Origin: Gracilimonas sp.
Lineage (GTDB): Bacteria > Bacteroidota > Rhodothermia > Balneolales > Balneolaceae
Reading direction: 5' to 3'
DNA: 64,000 bases
Assembly (NCBI RefSeq): GCF_040218225.1
Contig: NZ_JAVJQO010000008.1
Coordinates: forward strand, 434,001-498,000
A program made the position numbers and the translations under genes. Each line of letters starts with the position of its first letter. Positions within the stretch are counted from its first letter, which is position 1. The notes under the pieces were generated by a model. The model searched no databases. It was not told the origin of the DNA and worked only from the letters and a program-made list of their open reading frames with translations. Shown here in pieces: positions 8,052 through 17,347 of the stretch.

Positions 8052-9713
8052 CTACAACTCCGTCCTTATCCCAAAATGTACCTTCCCATTACCTATGGAT
8101 TCTTCTGGTGAAATCGCATAGGTAAATTTCAATCGGCCGATTTGAGTTTGGTAGCTGAGGCCAAATCCTGTGGAGAATAAATAATCTGTGATTCGAAAAT
8201 CGTTGCTCATCTCGGTTAACAATTTCGGCCGTTGATAACCTCCCACTGCACCAAAACCAAACAAGTAAGACTGCCGGTTGAGTAAGAATCGGTATTCCAC
8301 ATCTCCCCAAAGCATCGTTCCCGCACGGAACTGTTGTTCGGCATAGCCCCGAAAGGAATTGGCTCCCCCGAATCGGGTTAAGTCGTTGGTAGTTATTTTC
8401 TCTGATTCCAGCAAAAACCCATGTAAAGAGGTAGCAATCACGCTTTTCTCAAAAATGGGGATGTAATTCCGGACAGTTAATTCGAGTATGTTCTGAGTGA
8501 AGGAGCTGCTGGAATCTTCTGACAGATCTTTATTTGCGATACCAAGCATTAACCGAACAGAACTTCCCGAAGTGGGCACATCGTAACGATCGAGATTGGT
8601 GTATTCAAAACCGAGTCGGGCCGTTCGCTTTTGTCCGTCTGGTTCTATGACCACAGGCAAATTATTTCCGGAAGTCGTACTCTGGAATCCCACTCCACCC
8701 ATTAGTTTAAATCCCGCCCCCATCAGATAATATCCATCCAGTTCAAAATCCCGGGATTGATAGGTGGTATCGTTTTGGTACAGCTGGAATCCCGCTGAAA
8801 CTCCCACTGGAATATTCCCGATCCAATCCTGTGAAGCTCCCAGGTTGAGCTGACTCGTTTCCGGCCGTAAGCGCTGGTAGCGGAAATCAAAGCCATTGCC
8901 CTGGGTAAGCACATTCCACAGCGAAAGTTCTGCATCACCTACAATTTGCCCGTTCCCGGCAGCATCCGGCACATATCCGATTAATCCATCAAACTGATTC
9001 AATGAGCGCTCTTCCATCTGAAAAATAATGACAGGCTCTCCATTTCGAAGATAGATTTGAGCCGGTTCAACAGCATTAAATAATCCGCTTGAGTTAAGGT
9101 TTGAACGCAAATATCTGAGATAATCAGGTGTAATAACTCTGGAAGAATTGTATCTGGAGATTTTTCTCAGATAATCCTGTGAGTTAACTTTCGCACCAGA
9201 AAAGTAGATTTCAGACTGTTCAATTCTAGCACCTGTTTCAATTACTACCTCAGCCTCAACTGTACAGCTAACAGAATCCGGCTTTAGCGAAATAATGGAA
9301 GCTTCTGCAAAAGGAAAGCCCTGATCCTGCAGCTGATAAATGAGTTCTGCAATCTCTGTTCTTAGAGCCTGATTTGAAAATGGAATTTCGGATTGATTAA
9401 CAACCGAAGAATCCAGCTCACCCGCATATGTGACTTGTATTTCATTCAATTCAAATTCACAGTTTCGGTTGATAAACGCTTTATTTCCCTGAATACGATC
9501 AACGGAAGCGTTTAAGTATCCTTCTGCCGACAACCACCGAATCAGGATTTGTTCAACTGAGTTTTGACTTTGTATAAGTTGTGCCTGCACAGAATCGGGA
9601 AGCTGGATTTGTTTTCCACCTTCAAATACACGGAAATCCATAGATGAATTTTGGGCAAAAGCCAGCAAGGGCAAACAGATCAGTAAAGAGAAGAAACCAG
9701 CTTTCGATAACAT
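8052..9713 (-). CDS. Omp85/BamA-like outer-membrane protein
   Basis: A 553-residue protein with a signal peptide (LLICLPLLAFAQ, cleavage near residue 21). Residues about 25-240 look like POTRA-type repeats (for example YLRKISRYNSSRVITPDYLR), and the rest has alternating aromatic beta-strands ending FGIRTEL, as in Omp85 barrels; GGANSFRGYAEQQFRAG resembles the conserved loop-6 RGY region. Probably inserts or exports proteins at the outer membrane. BamA is usually larger (about 800 residues, five POTRAs), so this is an accessory family member (TamA- or patatin-barrel-like). No TamB-like gene is adjacent. Confidence 0.8.
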   Translation of the reverse strand: MLSKAGFFSLLICLPLLAFAQNSSMDFRVFEGGKQIQLPDSVQAQLIQSQNSVEQILIRWLSAEGYLNASVDRIQGNKAFINRNCEFELNEIQVTYAGELDSSVVNQSEIPFSNQALRTEIAELIYQLQDQGFPFAEASIISLKPDSVSCTVEAEVVIETGARIEQSEIYFSGAKVNSQDYLRKISRYNSSRVITPDYLRYLRSNLNSSGLFNAVEPAQIYLRNGEPVIIFQMEERSLNQFDGLIGYVPDAAGNGQIVGDAELSLWNVLTQGNGFDFRYQRLRPETSQLNLGASQDWIGNIPVGVSAGFQLYQNDTTYQSRDFELDGYYLMGAGFKLMGGVGFQSTTSGNNLPVVIEPDGQKRTARLGFEYTNLDRYDVPTSGSSVRLMLGIANKDLSEDSSSSFTQNILELTVRNYIPIFEKSVIATSLHGFLLESEKITTNDLTRFGGANSFRGYAEQQFRAGTMLWGDVEYRFLLNRQSYLFGFGAVGGYQRPKLLTEMSNDFRITDYLFSTGFGLSYQTQIGRLKFTYAISPEESIGNGKVHFGIRTEL

Positions 9714-9751
9714 GTCCCAAATCTACATTCTTTTTAAAACTTGTGCAGGGA

Positions 9752-9790
9752 ATAGAATAGAACACGGATGAAACGGATTGAGCCGATAAT
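9752..9790. repeat. Short ACACGGAT-type repeat remnant
   Basis: The stretch GAATAGAACACGGATGAAAC followed by GGATTGAGCCGAT resembles dispersed intergenic repeats built on ACACGGAT/ACGGATT seen in related genomes. Only one partial copy is visible here, so the call rests on recall of the motif and not on repetition within the window. Confidence 0.25.
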
Positions 9791-9868
9791 CACTGAAAAA
9801 GAAGTCCTGTTTATTCGGCCTTAGAGGTTTTGAGACTGAGAATCAGAACTGGTTAAAATGAAATGTCA

Positions 9869-10300
9869 CTAAAAGGAGTAGTACTTAAATTCTTCAATAC
9901 CACAATTTAAATTTAGAGAGTCGGTATCTGTAATAAAGCCATTCTCCAGAATTTGTATATCTGGCTTTTCAAGCTGTACAATGAATGCTTCATGCACGTT
10001 CGGTGCCATACAGCGGGTTACACCAATCGGAAACCATGCTTGTTGTGGATGAAAATTACTTTTTATTAGCTCTTCCAAAATAGAACCAGCTCCTTCTTCC
10101 CACTTATTCATCGTGGAATCATAACGAACAAGGAAATAGACATCTTCTGAAGCATATATATCGACAGGAATATCTTGTGCACTGACAATTACCGGCTCAG
10201 GAACTTCAAGCGTTTGATCTTTAGTAATCAAATCACAAGCTGAAAAAAATACTAGGATTACAACGAGAATTCCCGTGTTTGGATATATTGAAAACCTCAT
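9869..10300 (-). CDS. Putative lipoprotein, function unknown
   Basis: A 143-residue protein with a lipoprotein signal: hydrophobic segment ILVVILVF followed by lipobox FSAC (lipidated Cys22). The mature part is acidic and contains three further cysteines (in TRCMAP, and near the C-terminus in LNCGIEE), which could form a disulfide in the periplasm. No known domain is recognised. It is transcribed in the same direction as the downstream Omp85-like gene, 155 bases apart, and the two could be related in the envelope, but nothing more is shown. Confidence 0.65.
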   Translation of the reverse strand: MRFSIYPNTGILVVILVFFSACDLITKDQTLEVPEPVIVSAQDIPVDIYASEDVYFLVRYDSTMNKWEEGAGSILEELIKSNFHPQQAWFPIGVTRCMAPNVHEAFIVQLEKPDIQILENGFITDTDSLNLNCGIEEFKYYSF

Positions 10301-10445
10301 GCAACCTCTTCTCTAAGTTATTTTTAAGGGTTCTCTTAGAATGTATCAAAACCTATCTGCTAAATAAAATAGAATAGACTATTACAAAAATCTCTTGAAG
10401 CATCGGGTACACAACCGAAGAGGTTCAACCCTTCACAAAAAAAGC

Positions 10446-11297
10446 CTACTGAATAATTTCCTTTACAAAATTAGGCAGAGCAAATGCTCCCTGATGAACG
10501 GCTTTATTGTAGTATTTAAGTTCATTCCCAAAACTGCTCAGTCCCTCTTCTACTCTAGTCAATACATCCTCAGCCTGTACTTTAATTCCTTTGGATGCAT
10601 AAGCAAAAGACCACATTCCTGCCGGATATAACGGTATGTAGCCCAAATACATATCAGATTCAGTAAATACATCATTTAAAGCATCAAATACCTGTTTCAT
10701 ACTCTTGTGATAGTCTGCCACCCAGGGAGATTCCGTTTGAGCCGAAAGCACTCCATCCTCCTTTAGTGCATCAAAACAATATTGAAAAAATTCCTTCTCG
10801 AATAATCCTTCAGCCGGACCAACAGGATCTGACCCATCTATTATCACAACATCGTACTTGGCCCTGGCTGCTTTTACAAAAGCGATGCCATCTTCAAACA
10901 ACACATTTAAGCGAGCGTCACCCCATGCCCCAACTCCCGGAAAGAATTCTTTGGACGCACGAACCACAGCTTCATCAATCTCCACCAAATCCAGATGCTT
11001 TACGGATGGGTGCCTGAGCACTTCCCGGGCCGTTCCTCCATCTCCACCACCAATAATGAGCACTTTCTCCGGGTTCGGATGGGCAAACATAACCGGATGA
11101 GCCACCATTTCATGATACACAAACTCATCTTTTTGAGAAAGCATCACCATCCCATCGATGGTCATCAGGTTCCCCCAGGTATCCGTTTCATAGACTTCCA
11201 CTAACTGATAGTCCGTCTGTTCAGAAAATAACAGTTTCTCCAGACCAATGGTTAAGCCAGTTTTCTCGTGATAAAATTCATTGAATTGGATGGGCAT
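10446..11297 (-). CDS. speE: Spermidine synthase
   Basis: A 283-residue aminopropyltransferase. It transfers the aminopropyl group of decarboxylated AdoMet to putrescine, making spermidine. Diagnostic parts are the AdoMet-type motif GGGDGGTAREVLRH (about residues 79-92), LVEIDEAVV, and the catalytic IIDGSDPVGPAEGLF segment (Asp near 155). The length is typical. It is 92 bases downstream of the AdoMet decarboxylase gene on the same strand, whose product supplies its substrate, and is divergent from the arginine decarboxylase/agmatinase operon that supplies putrescine. The start is ATG at 11297. Confidence 0.95.
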   Translation of the reverse strand: MPIQFNEFYHEKTGLTIGLEKLLFSEQTDYQLVEVYETDTWGNLMTIDGMVMLSQKDEFVYHEMVAHPVMFAHPNPEKVLIIGGGDGGTAREVLRHPSVKHLDLVEIDEAVVRASKEFFPGVGAWGDARLNVLFEDGIAFVKAARAKYDVVIIDGSDPVGPAEGLFEKEFFQYCFDALKEDGVLSAQTESPWVADYHKSMKQVFDALNDVFTESDMYLGYIPLYPAGMWSFAYASKGIKVQAEDVLTRVEEGLSSFGNELKYYNKAVHQGAFALPNFVKEIIQ

Positions 11298-11389
11298 GGT
11301 GGTATTAATCGTTTTTCATTATTCGGTAAAACGTTATCCATAAAACGAATAACGCTGAACTAATTCCTCGAGATATATCTATGTGTCAG

Positions 11390-11794
11390 TCAATTCTCCT
11401 GAACATTCACCGTAGGCTTGAAGAGTAATTTTTCGCCCTGTGGTACTTTAAATAAACCACGTTTCATTTCCATACTGCTCACATTTTGAGAGCCAAATGC
11501 TTCTTTAAGATACTCTTGTATTATCCATGGGTCGATAGTATCACCACAGGTGAATATATCTACAGCTGCATAGTTATACTCAGGCCATGTATGGATGGCT
11601 ACATGAGACTCTGCAATCACTACCATACCGCTTACTCCATAAGGACTGAATTTGTGGAAGTTGTGCGAAATGATAGTTGCCCGGGCAGCTTTGGTTGCGC
11701 TGAGCATCGCTTCTTCGATGTATTCTACATCATTAATTTTTGCGCTTTCACAATCATAAAATTCTACTAAAATCTGTCGGCCAAGTGCTTCCAA
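11390..11794 (-). CDS. speD: S-adenosylmethionine decarboxylase proenzyme
   Basis: A 134-residue prokaryotic class 1B AdoMet decarboxylase (also called speH). The proenzyme self-cleaves between Glu62 and Ser63 in AESHVAIHTWPE to form the pyruvoyl cofactor; His68 and Cys83 (IFTCG), needed for processing and catalysis, are both present at the positions known from the Thermotoga enzyme. The start is TTG 11794, since an in-frame TAA lies two codons upstream and the family N-terminus (M..LGR...EFYDC) begins here. It feeds decarboxylated AdoMet to SpeE encoded downstream. Confidence 0.94.
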   Translation of the reverse strand: MEALGRQILVEFYDCESAKINDVEYIEEAMLSATKAARATIISHNFHKFSPYGVSGMVVIAESHVAIHTWPEYNYAAVDIFTCGDTIDPWIIQEYLKEAFGSQNVSSMEMKRGLFKVPQGEKLLFKPTVNVQEN

Positions 11795-12093
11795 TCTTTA
11801 TACAGGTCTGAAATTAAAAGTACAGTGAATGTGCTTCTTAACTAAAAGCGAAAATGTATTTCTTGGCTTGATGAAAGCCGATGATACTTTCTTTTTTAAA
11901 AGCAGAAATAAAGATACATATTTTTAAAGAAAATCAATGTTATGCTCTTTTAAATGTTTTATAAAACTCTCATCAACCCTTATTAACAAATTGTCAAAAC
12001 CCATAATCAGGGTTAAAAATAATAGTGAATTATATTTTATATTAGTCGCCCCTTTGATTTACATTATTCCGTTTTTAAACCCCTTATTATTTA
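11795..12093. promoter_or_regulatory. Divergent AT-rich intergenic region of the polyamine operons
   Basis: A 299-base AT-rich gap separates the minus-strand speD-speE genes from the plus-strand arginine decarboxylase operon, so promoters for both must lie here. I see no riboswitch, no strong terminator and no clear operator. Assignment of exact promoter boxes would be guesswork. Confidence 0.5.
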
Positions 12094-13500
12094 ATGAAGA
12101 ATAACTATTACGAATTAATCGATCAGACGTATCACTTCCCTCAGAATGGTTTTAACCTGGTTGATGGTACGCTAAATTTCAATAATGTAGACCTTAAACA
12201 CCTTATTGATAAATACGGCACCCCCTTTAAGCTTGCCTATCTTCCAAAAATCAGAGAGAAAATTCAACAATCCCGCACATACTTCAATAAAGCGATAGCT
12301 GAAAACAACTACTCTGGTAAATACGAATTTTGTTATTGCACCAAATGCTGTCACTTCAATCATGTGGTTAGAACCGCTCTTAAAGAGAATGTGTCTCTGG
12401 AAACATCTTCAGCTTTTGACATTGATCTGATTGACAACCTGTACAAAAAGGGTGTTTTTTCTCAGGATAAAACTATTGTCCATAATGGATACAAAACGGA
12501 TGATTACATCAAAAAAATTGGACGGCTGAATAAAGAAGGTTTTCGGAATTCAATCTGTGTACTGGATAACGCCCGGGAACTGGATAAGATTATGGCTTTG
12601 GATCTGGATCAGCCCATCAAAATTGGATTACGGATTTCTATTGAGGAAGATCCGCAGGCATCATATTACACCTCCAGGCTGGGTATTAATAAGCGTGAAA
12701 TCCTGGATTTTGTAAAAGAAAGAATTGTAGGAAATGATCAGGTTGAACTGGTAATGGTCCACTTCTTTGTGGATTCGGGTGTAAGCGATAATATGTATTA
12801 CTGGAATGAATTCAAGAAAGCTCTAACCCAGTTTACCAAGATTAAAAAAATTGCTCCTTCTGTTAATGCTTTGAATATCGGCGGCGGATTCCCAATCCAG
12901 AACAGCCTGAGCTTTGAGTTTGATTATGAGTATATAACCGGCGAAATCGTAAGAAATATTCAGGAAGCCTGTAAAGACGAAAATGTTGAAGAGCCTGATA
13001 TCTATACTGAATTCGGAAAATATACCGTTGGGGAAAGCGGAGCCGTCATCTTCCAGGTGCTGGAGCAGAAGCAGCAAAACGATGCCGAGCTTTGGTATTT
13101 GGTTGATAACAGCCTGATGAACACCATCCCTGATGCCTGGTCGATCAATGAAAAATTCATTCTCCTCCCCCTCAATAAATGGCAGAATCAGTATAAACGG
13201 GTAAATATTGGCGGAATCAGCTGTGATCATTCTGATTACTATAATTCAGAAGAGCTCAATCAACAGGTTCTTTTGCCTACTTATTCGGATGACGATGACG
13301 AACCTCTCTACATTGGTTTTTTCCACACGGGCGCTTATCAGGATTCCATCAGCGGATACGGTGGAATCAAACACTGCCTTATCCCTTCTCCCAAACACAT
13401 CGTGGTAGATAAGGACGAGAACGGCAATCTTTTCGATTATGTTTACCGGGGCGAACAAACTGTTGACAATATGCTTAACATACTGGGTTACAATGACTAA
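12094..13500 (+). CDS. speA: Arginine decarboxylase, PLP fold III (Bacteroidetes type)
   Basis: A 468-residue decarboxylase of the alanine-racemase-like fold. The PLP lysine is Lys84 in CYCTKCCHF, a variant typical of the Bacteroidetes arginine decarboxylase; ETSSAFDIDLI and the Gly-rich phosphate loop NIGGGFPIQ follow. The C-terminal barrel contains ISCDHSDYYN and GFFHTGAYQDS, where the second-subunit active-site residues lie. It converts arginine to agmatine. The next gene, agmatinase, overlaps it by 8 bases and would convert agmatine to putrescine, which supports arginine over other diamino acids as the substrate. It is shorter than E. coli SpeA (about 650 residues). Confidence 0.88.
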   Translation: MKNNYYELIDQTYHFPQNGFNLVDGTLNFNNVDLKHLIDKYGTPFKLAYLPKIREKIQQSRTYFNKAIAENNYSGKYEFCYCTKCCHFNHVVRTALKENVSLETSSAFDIDLIDNLYKKGVFSQDKTIVHNGYKTDDYIKKIGRLNKEGFRNSICVLDNARELDKIMALDLDQPIKIGLRISIEEDPQASYYTSRLGINKREILDFVKERIVGNDQVELVMVHFFVDSGVSDNMYYWNEFKKALTQFTKIKKIAPSVNALNIGGGFPIQNSLSFEFDYEYITGEIVRNIQEACKDENVEEPDIYTEFGKYTVGESGAVIFQVLEQKQQNDAELWYLVDNSLMNTIPDAWSINEKFILLPLNKWQNQYKRVNIGGISCDHSDYYNSEELNQQVLLPTYSDDDDEPLYIGFFHTGAYQDSISGYGGIKHCLIPSPKHIVVDKDENGNLFDYVYRGEQTVDNMLNILGYND

Positions 13501-14353
13501 ATTGAATCAACTATTTGCAGGTATAGAGGGAAGTCACAATGAATTTGAGCAAGCCAGGGTCTTGCTTCAGTCTGTTCCCTACGATGGAACCAGTACCTGG
13601 GGAAAAGGTGCCGACCAAGGCTTTGAGGCTTTTCTGGATGCCGCAGAGAACATGGAGATCTATGACATTGAAACCGATAGTGAGGTGTACAAACAAGGCG
13701 TTCATATTATAGACCCCATCCTCGAAGATGCTTCACCTGAAGCTATGTTTGAAGCCGTATATAAAAGCACAAAAGAACTTCTGAAAAAGGATAAATTTCT
13801 CACTTTCTTTGGTGGTGAGCACTCTATTAGTATTGGCATTATCAAGGCTTTTTATGAAGCCCATCCGGATATCACCATCCTTCAGCTGGATGCTCATACC
13901 GATCTCCGCCCTGAGTATCACGGCTCACCATACAATCACGCCTGTGCGGTCTATGATGCCTCTCAAAACGCAAACCTTATACAGGTAGGTATCCGAAGTA
14001 TGGATTCCGGAGAACTTGAATACCTTGACCGCAATAAATGTTATTTTGCAGAAGATATGTATGGCCAAACGGATTGGATGGATGATTCCCTGAGTAAAAT
14101 TACCGACAAGGTGTATATCACACTTGATCTGGATGTCTTTGACCCTTCAATTATGCCTGCGACCGGAACCCCAGAGCCGGGCGGGATGAACTGGAATACA
14201 ATGATTAAATACTTGAAGAAAGTATTTCAGCAAAAGAATGTGCTCGGCTTTGATATTGTTGAACTCGCCCCAATTGAAGGATTTTCTGCACCTCAATTTT
14301 TGGCTGCCAAACTTTACTATAAAATGCTAAGCTATAAATTTGCTAACTCATGA
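13493..14353 (+). CDS. speB: Agmatinase (ureohydrolase family)
   Basis: A 286-residue binuclear manganese hydrolase. Metal ligands are visible: His110 (GGEHSI), Asp133, His135 and Asp137 (DAHTD), Asp212 and Asp214 (TLDLDVFDP). GTPEPGG is also conserved. I chose ATG 13493, which overlaps the decarboxylase stop by 8 bases; a longer in-frame ATG at 13439 would sit inside that gene and adds no family sequence. Arginase or formiminoglutamase activity cannot be excluded from sequence alone, but position after arginine decarboxylase favours cleavage of agmatine to putrescine and urea. Confidence 0.9.
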   Translation: MTKLNQLFAGIEGSHNEFEQARVLLQSVPYDGTSTWGKGADQGFEAFLDAAENMEIYDIETDSEVYKQGVHIIDPILEDASPEAMFEAVYKSTKELLKKDKFLTFFGGEHSISIGIIKAFYEAHPDITILQLDAHTDLRPEYHGSPYNHACAVYDASQNANLIQVGIRSMDSGELEYLDRNKCYFAEDMYGQTDWMDDSLSKITDKVYITLDLDVFDPSIMPATGTPEPGGMNWNTMIKYLKKVFQQKNVLGFDIVELAPIEGFSAPQFLAAKLYYKMLSYKFANS

Positions 14354-15324
14354 GTAATAAAGGACCTGTTTCAGAATTTTTAACCCATCATTTCCGACAC
14401 TTTAACGCTGCTACTGTTGTTGATGCTGCCAAAGCCTACGAAAAACAGCTTGATTCGGGAGCAAAAATGATGATCACTCTTGCCGGAGCCATGAGTTCAG
14501 GTGAGTTAGGATTATCACTGGCAGAGATGATACGGGAGGATAAGGTTCATATTATTACTTGTACCGGAGCCAACCTGGAAGAGGATGTGTTCAATCTCGT
14601 GGCCCATAATTATTACAAACGAATTCCGAATTACAGGGATTTGAGCCCACAGGACGAGCAAGATCTCCTCGATCAGCATTTCAACCGCGTAACAGATACC
14701 TGTATACCGGAAGAAGAAGCCATGCGGCGAATTGAAGATCACCTGGTTAAACGCTGGGTAAAAGCCACCGAAGAAGGGAATCGACATTTCCCTCACGAAT
14801 ACTTCTTTGATCTGCTCTTGAGTGGCGATCTGGAAGATGACTACCAGATTGATCCAAAAGATTCCTGGTTAATGGCAGCGGCAGAAAAAAATATCCCTGT
14901 TATTGTTCCGGGCTGGGAAGATTCAACCTGTGGTAATTTCTTTGCCTCCCATTGTATTGAGGGCCGCACAAAGCCAAACGCGATGAAGTCAGGAATTGAA
15001 TACATGATATATCTGTCTGATTGGTATTTGAATAACTCAGACAGCGGAGTTGGCTTTTTCCAGATTGGCGGCGGAATTGCCGGGGATTTCCCAATATGCG
15101 TAGTGCCAATGATTGAGCAGGACCTTGGGAAGGAAGATGTACCTCTTTGGTCTTATTTCTGTCAAATTAGCGATTCCACAACCAGCTATGGTTCATACTC
15201 AGGCGCTGTTCCCAATGAAAAGATAACCTGGGGCAAACTTGGAATAGACACTCCAAAGTTCATAATTGAATCTGATGCTACTATTGTAGCTCCGCTTATT
15301 TTTGCTTATCTGTTGGGTTGGTAA
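14350..15324 (+). CDS. Deoxyhypusine-synthase-like protein, probable polyamine (homospermidine) synthase
   Basis: A 324-residue member of the deoxyhypusine synthase family. ITLAGAMSSGELG, CTGANLEEDVFNL and FFQIGGGIAGDFP are NAD/spermidine-site segments, and Lys296 in TWGKLG matches the lysine that forms the aminobutyl-enzyme intermediate in the eukaryotic enzyme. Bacteria have no eIF5A, so the acceptor is probably a free amine: transfer to putrescine would give homospermidine. It overlaps the agmatinase stop by 4 bases (ATGA), making it the third gene of a putrescine-forming operon. Family membership is clear; the product is inference. Confidence 0.85.
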   Translation: MSNKGPVSEFLTHHFRHFNAATVVDAAKAYEKQLDSGAKMMITLAGAMSSGELGLSLAEMIREDKVHIITCTGANLEEDVFNLVAHNYYKRIPNYRDLSPQDEQDLLDQHFNRVTDTCIPEEEAMRRIEDHLVKRWVKATEEGNRHFPHEYFFDLLLSGDLEDDYQIDPKDSWLMAAAEKNIPVIVPGWEDSTCGNFFASHCIEGRTKPNAMKSGIEYMIYLSDWYLNNSDSGVGFFQIGGGIAGDFPICVVPMIEQDLGKEDVPLWSYFCQISDSTTSYGSYSGAVPNEKITWGKLGIDTPKFIIESDATIVAPLIFAYLLGW

Positions 15325-15348
15325 CCTGCTAATTAATCATCTTACTGC

Positions 15349-17331
15349 GTGGCTATTACTGATAAAAAAATCTCTGCAGAAACAGCACTGTACATCTACA
15401 AAAACCTAATGCTCCCCCGGCGCATTGAAGAACGAATGTTGATGCTGCTTCGGCAGAATAAAATCAGCAAGTGGTTTTCGGGGATTGGTCAGGAGGCGGT
15501 TGGAGTTGGAGTCTCCCTCTCTTCTGAACCGGAAGATTATATTCTGCCCATGCATCGAAACCTGGGGGTATTCACGGCTCGGAATGTGCCCTTCTACCCT
15601 CTTTTTTGCCAGTTGTTTGGGAAAGCTGATGGTTTTACCGAGGGGCGCGATCGGTCCTTTCACTTTGGTATTCCCGAACACAAGATTATCGGGATGATCT
15701 CTCATCTTGCTGCTATGATGCCCGTAGCTGACGGACTTGCGTTGGCGATGAAAATGCGGGAAGAAAAAGCCGTTGCATTTTCTTTTTGTGGGGATGGAGC
15801 TACAAGTGAAGGAGATTTTCATGAGGCCTTGAACCTGGCTGCCGTTTGGAAGTTGCCGGTCGTTTTTATTATTGAGAATAATGGCTATGGACTATCAACA
15901 CCTACATCAGAGCAATTTGCATGCGAGCATTTATCAGATCGTGCCAAAGGTTATGGGATGCATGGCTTCAATATTGATGGGAACAATATTTTTGAAGTTA
16001 TGGACACCGTTGGCAAAGCCAGAGAACTCGCTTTAAAAGGTGAACCGGTTCTCATCGAGGCCAAAACATTCCGCATGCGTGGCCATGAAGAAGCTTCTGG
16101 TACTCATTATGTACCGGATGTATTATTTGAAAACTGGGCTGAAAAAGATCCGATTCACCGGTTCGAACGGTATATAGAATCCGAAGGTTTATTTACTCAG
16201 GATGAGTTGGAAAAGGTCACAAAAGAAATAGATGCATCCTTTAAAAAGGATCTTAATAAGGCTTTAGCAGCAGCAGACCCCGTTTTTGACGAAGAACGTG
16301 AACTTGAAAGAGTGTATGCCTCGCAACCAGAGAATCTCCCTCCTCATAAAGATGGCGTTACTTACGAACACCGATTTGTAGACGCTATACAAGCCTCATT
16401 ACGGCAAGCTTTTGAAGAAGACAGCAAGTTCCTCATTATGGGACAAGACATTGCAGAGTATGGAGGTGTTTTTAAAATCACGGAAGGCTTTTTAGAGCAA
16501 TTTGGCCATCAAAGAGTCAGGAATACCCCAATTATTGAATCCGGGGCTTTGGGAGCAGCCATGGGTTTGGCTTTGGAAGGATTTAAGCCCGTTGTAGAAA
16601 TGCAGTTTGCTGATTTCATTTCCTGTGGATTTAACCAGATCGTCAACAACATTGCGAAAACCCGTTACAGGTGGTCTCCTCCCCTTAATATCACGATTCG
16701 CGCACCTCATGGAGGTGGTGTTGGAGCCGGGCCCTATCATTCCCAATCGGTTGAAGGTTGGTTTATGCAAATTCCCGGCTTAAAAGTAGTGGTACCAGGA
16801 ACAGTTGAGGATGCCATGAATTTGATGTACAGCTCCCTTCATGATCCAAATCCGGTGTTATTTTTTGAGCATAAAAAGCTATATAGAAGTCTGAAAGACA
16901 ATATTTCTGACAAAGCAAATTATGAGCCTCTGGGAAAAGCAAAAGTCAGAAGAGAGGGTTCCGATGCCACCATCATCACCTATGGAATGGGAGTTCAGTG
17001 GGCTCTTTCCGCTGCTGAATCATATGACAAAAAAGGAACCTCACTGGAAGTTTTGGATCTGAGAACGCTTCTTCCTCTTGATAAAGAGTCTATCAGACAA
17101 ACGGTTCAGAAAACCGGTAAAGCGTTGCTGTTACAGGAACCTACTCTGACACTTGGGCCCTTAAGCGAAATTTCAGCTATCATTTCTGAGGAGTGCTTTG
17201 AATGGCTCGATGCTCCGGTTCTGCGCTGTGCTTCCCTGGATATGCCTATTCCTCACGACAAAGGGCTTGAAGAAGGATTTATGGCTGATTCAAAGCTGGA
17301 GAAAATGCTTAACAAACTCATTGACTACTAA
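15349..17331 (+). CDS. 2-oxoacid dehydrogenase E1, alpha-beta fusion
   Basis: A 660-residue thiamine-diphosphate enzyme that joins E1 alpha (about residues 1-320) and E1 beta (about 340-660), usually two proteins. The TPP motif runs from GDG (148-150) to NN (177-178); MRGHEEASGTH is the alpha phosphorylation-loop region. The beta half has GQDIAEYGGVFKITEGF and HGGGVGAGPYHSQS. It would decarboxylate a branched-chain 2-oxoacid (or pyruvate) and hand the acyl group to a lipoyl E2 encoded elsewhere. The fused arrangement is common in Bacteroidota. The start is GTG 15349, 24 bases after the preceding stop. Confidence 0.9.
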   Translation: MAITDKKISAETALYIYKNLMLPRRIEERMLMLLRQNKISKWFSGIGQEAVGVGVSLSSEPEDYILPMHRNLGVFTARNVPFYPLFCQLFGKADGFTEGRDRSFHFGIPEHKIIGMISHLAAMMPVADGLALAMKMREEKAVAFSFCGDGATSEGDFHEALNLAAVWKLPVVFIIENNGYGLSTPTSEQFACEHLSDRAKGYGMHGFNIDGNNIFEVMDTVGKARELALKGEPVLIEAKTFRMRGHEEASGTHYVPDVLFENWAEKDPIHRFERYIESEGLFTQDELEKVTKEIDASFKKDLNKALAAADPVFDEERELERVYASQPENLPPHKDGVTYEHRFVDAIQASLRQAFEEDSKFLIMGQDIAEYGGVFKITEGFLEQFGHQRVRNTPIIESGALGAAMGLALEGFKPVVEMQFADFISCGFNQIVNNIAKTRYRWSPPLNITIRAPHGGGVGAGPYHSQSVEGWFMQIPGLKVVVPGTVEDAMNLMYSSLHDPNPVLFFEHKKLYRSLKDNISDKANYEPLGKAKVRREGSDATIITYGMGVQWALSAAESYDKKGTSLEVLDLRTLLPLDKESIRQTVQKTGKALLLQEPTLTLGPLSEISAIISEECFEWLDAPVLRCASLDMPIPHDKGLEEGFMADSKLEKMLNKLIDY

Positions 17332-17347
17332 CTTATGATCTATAAGT

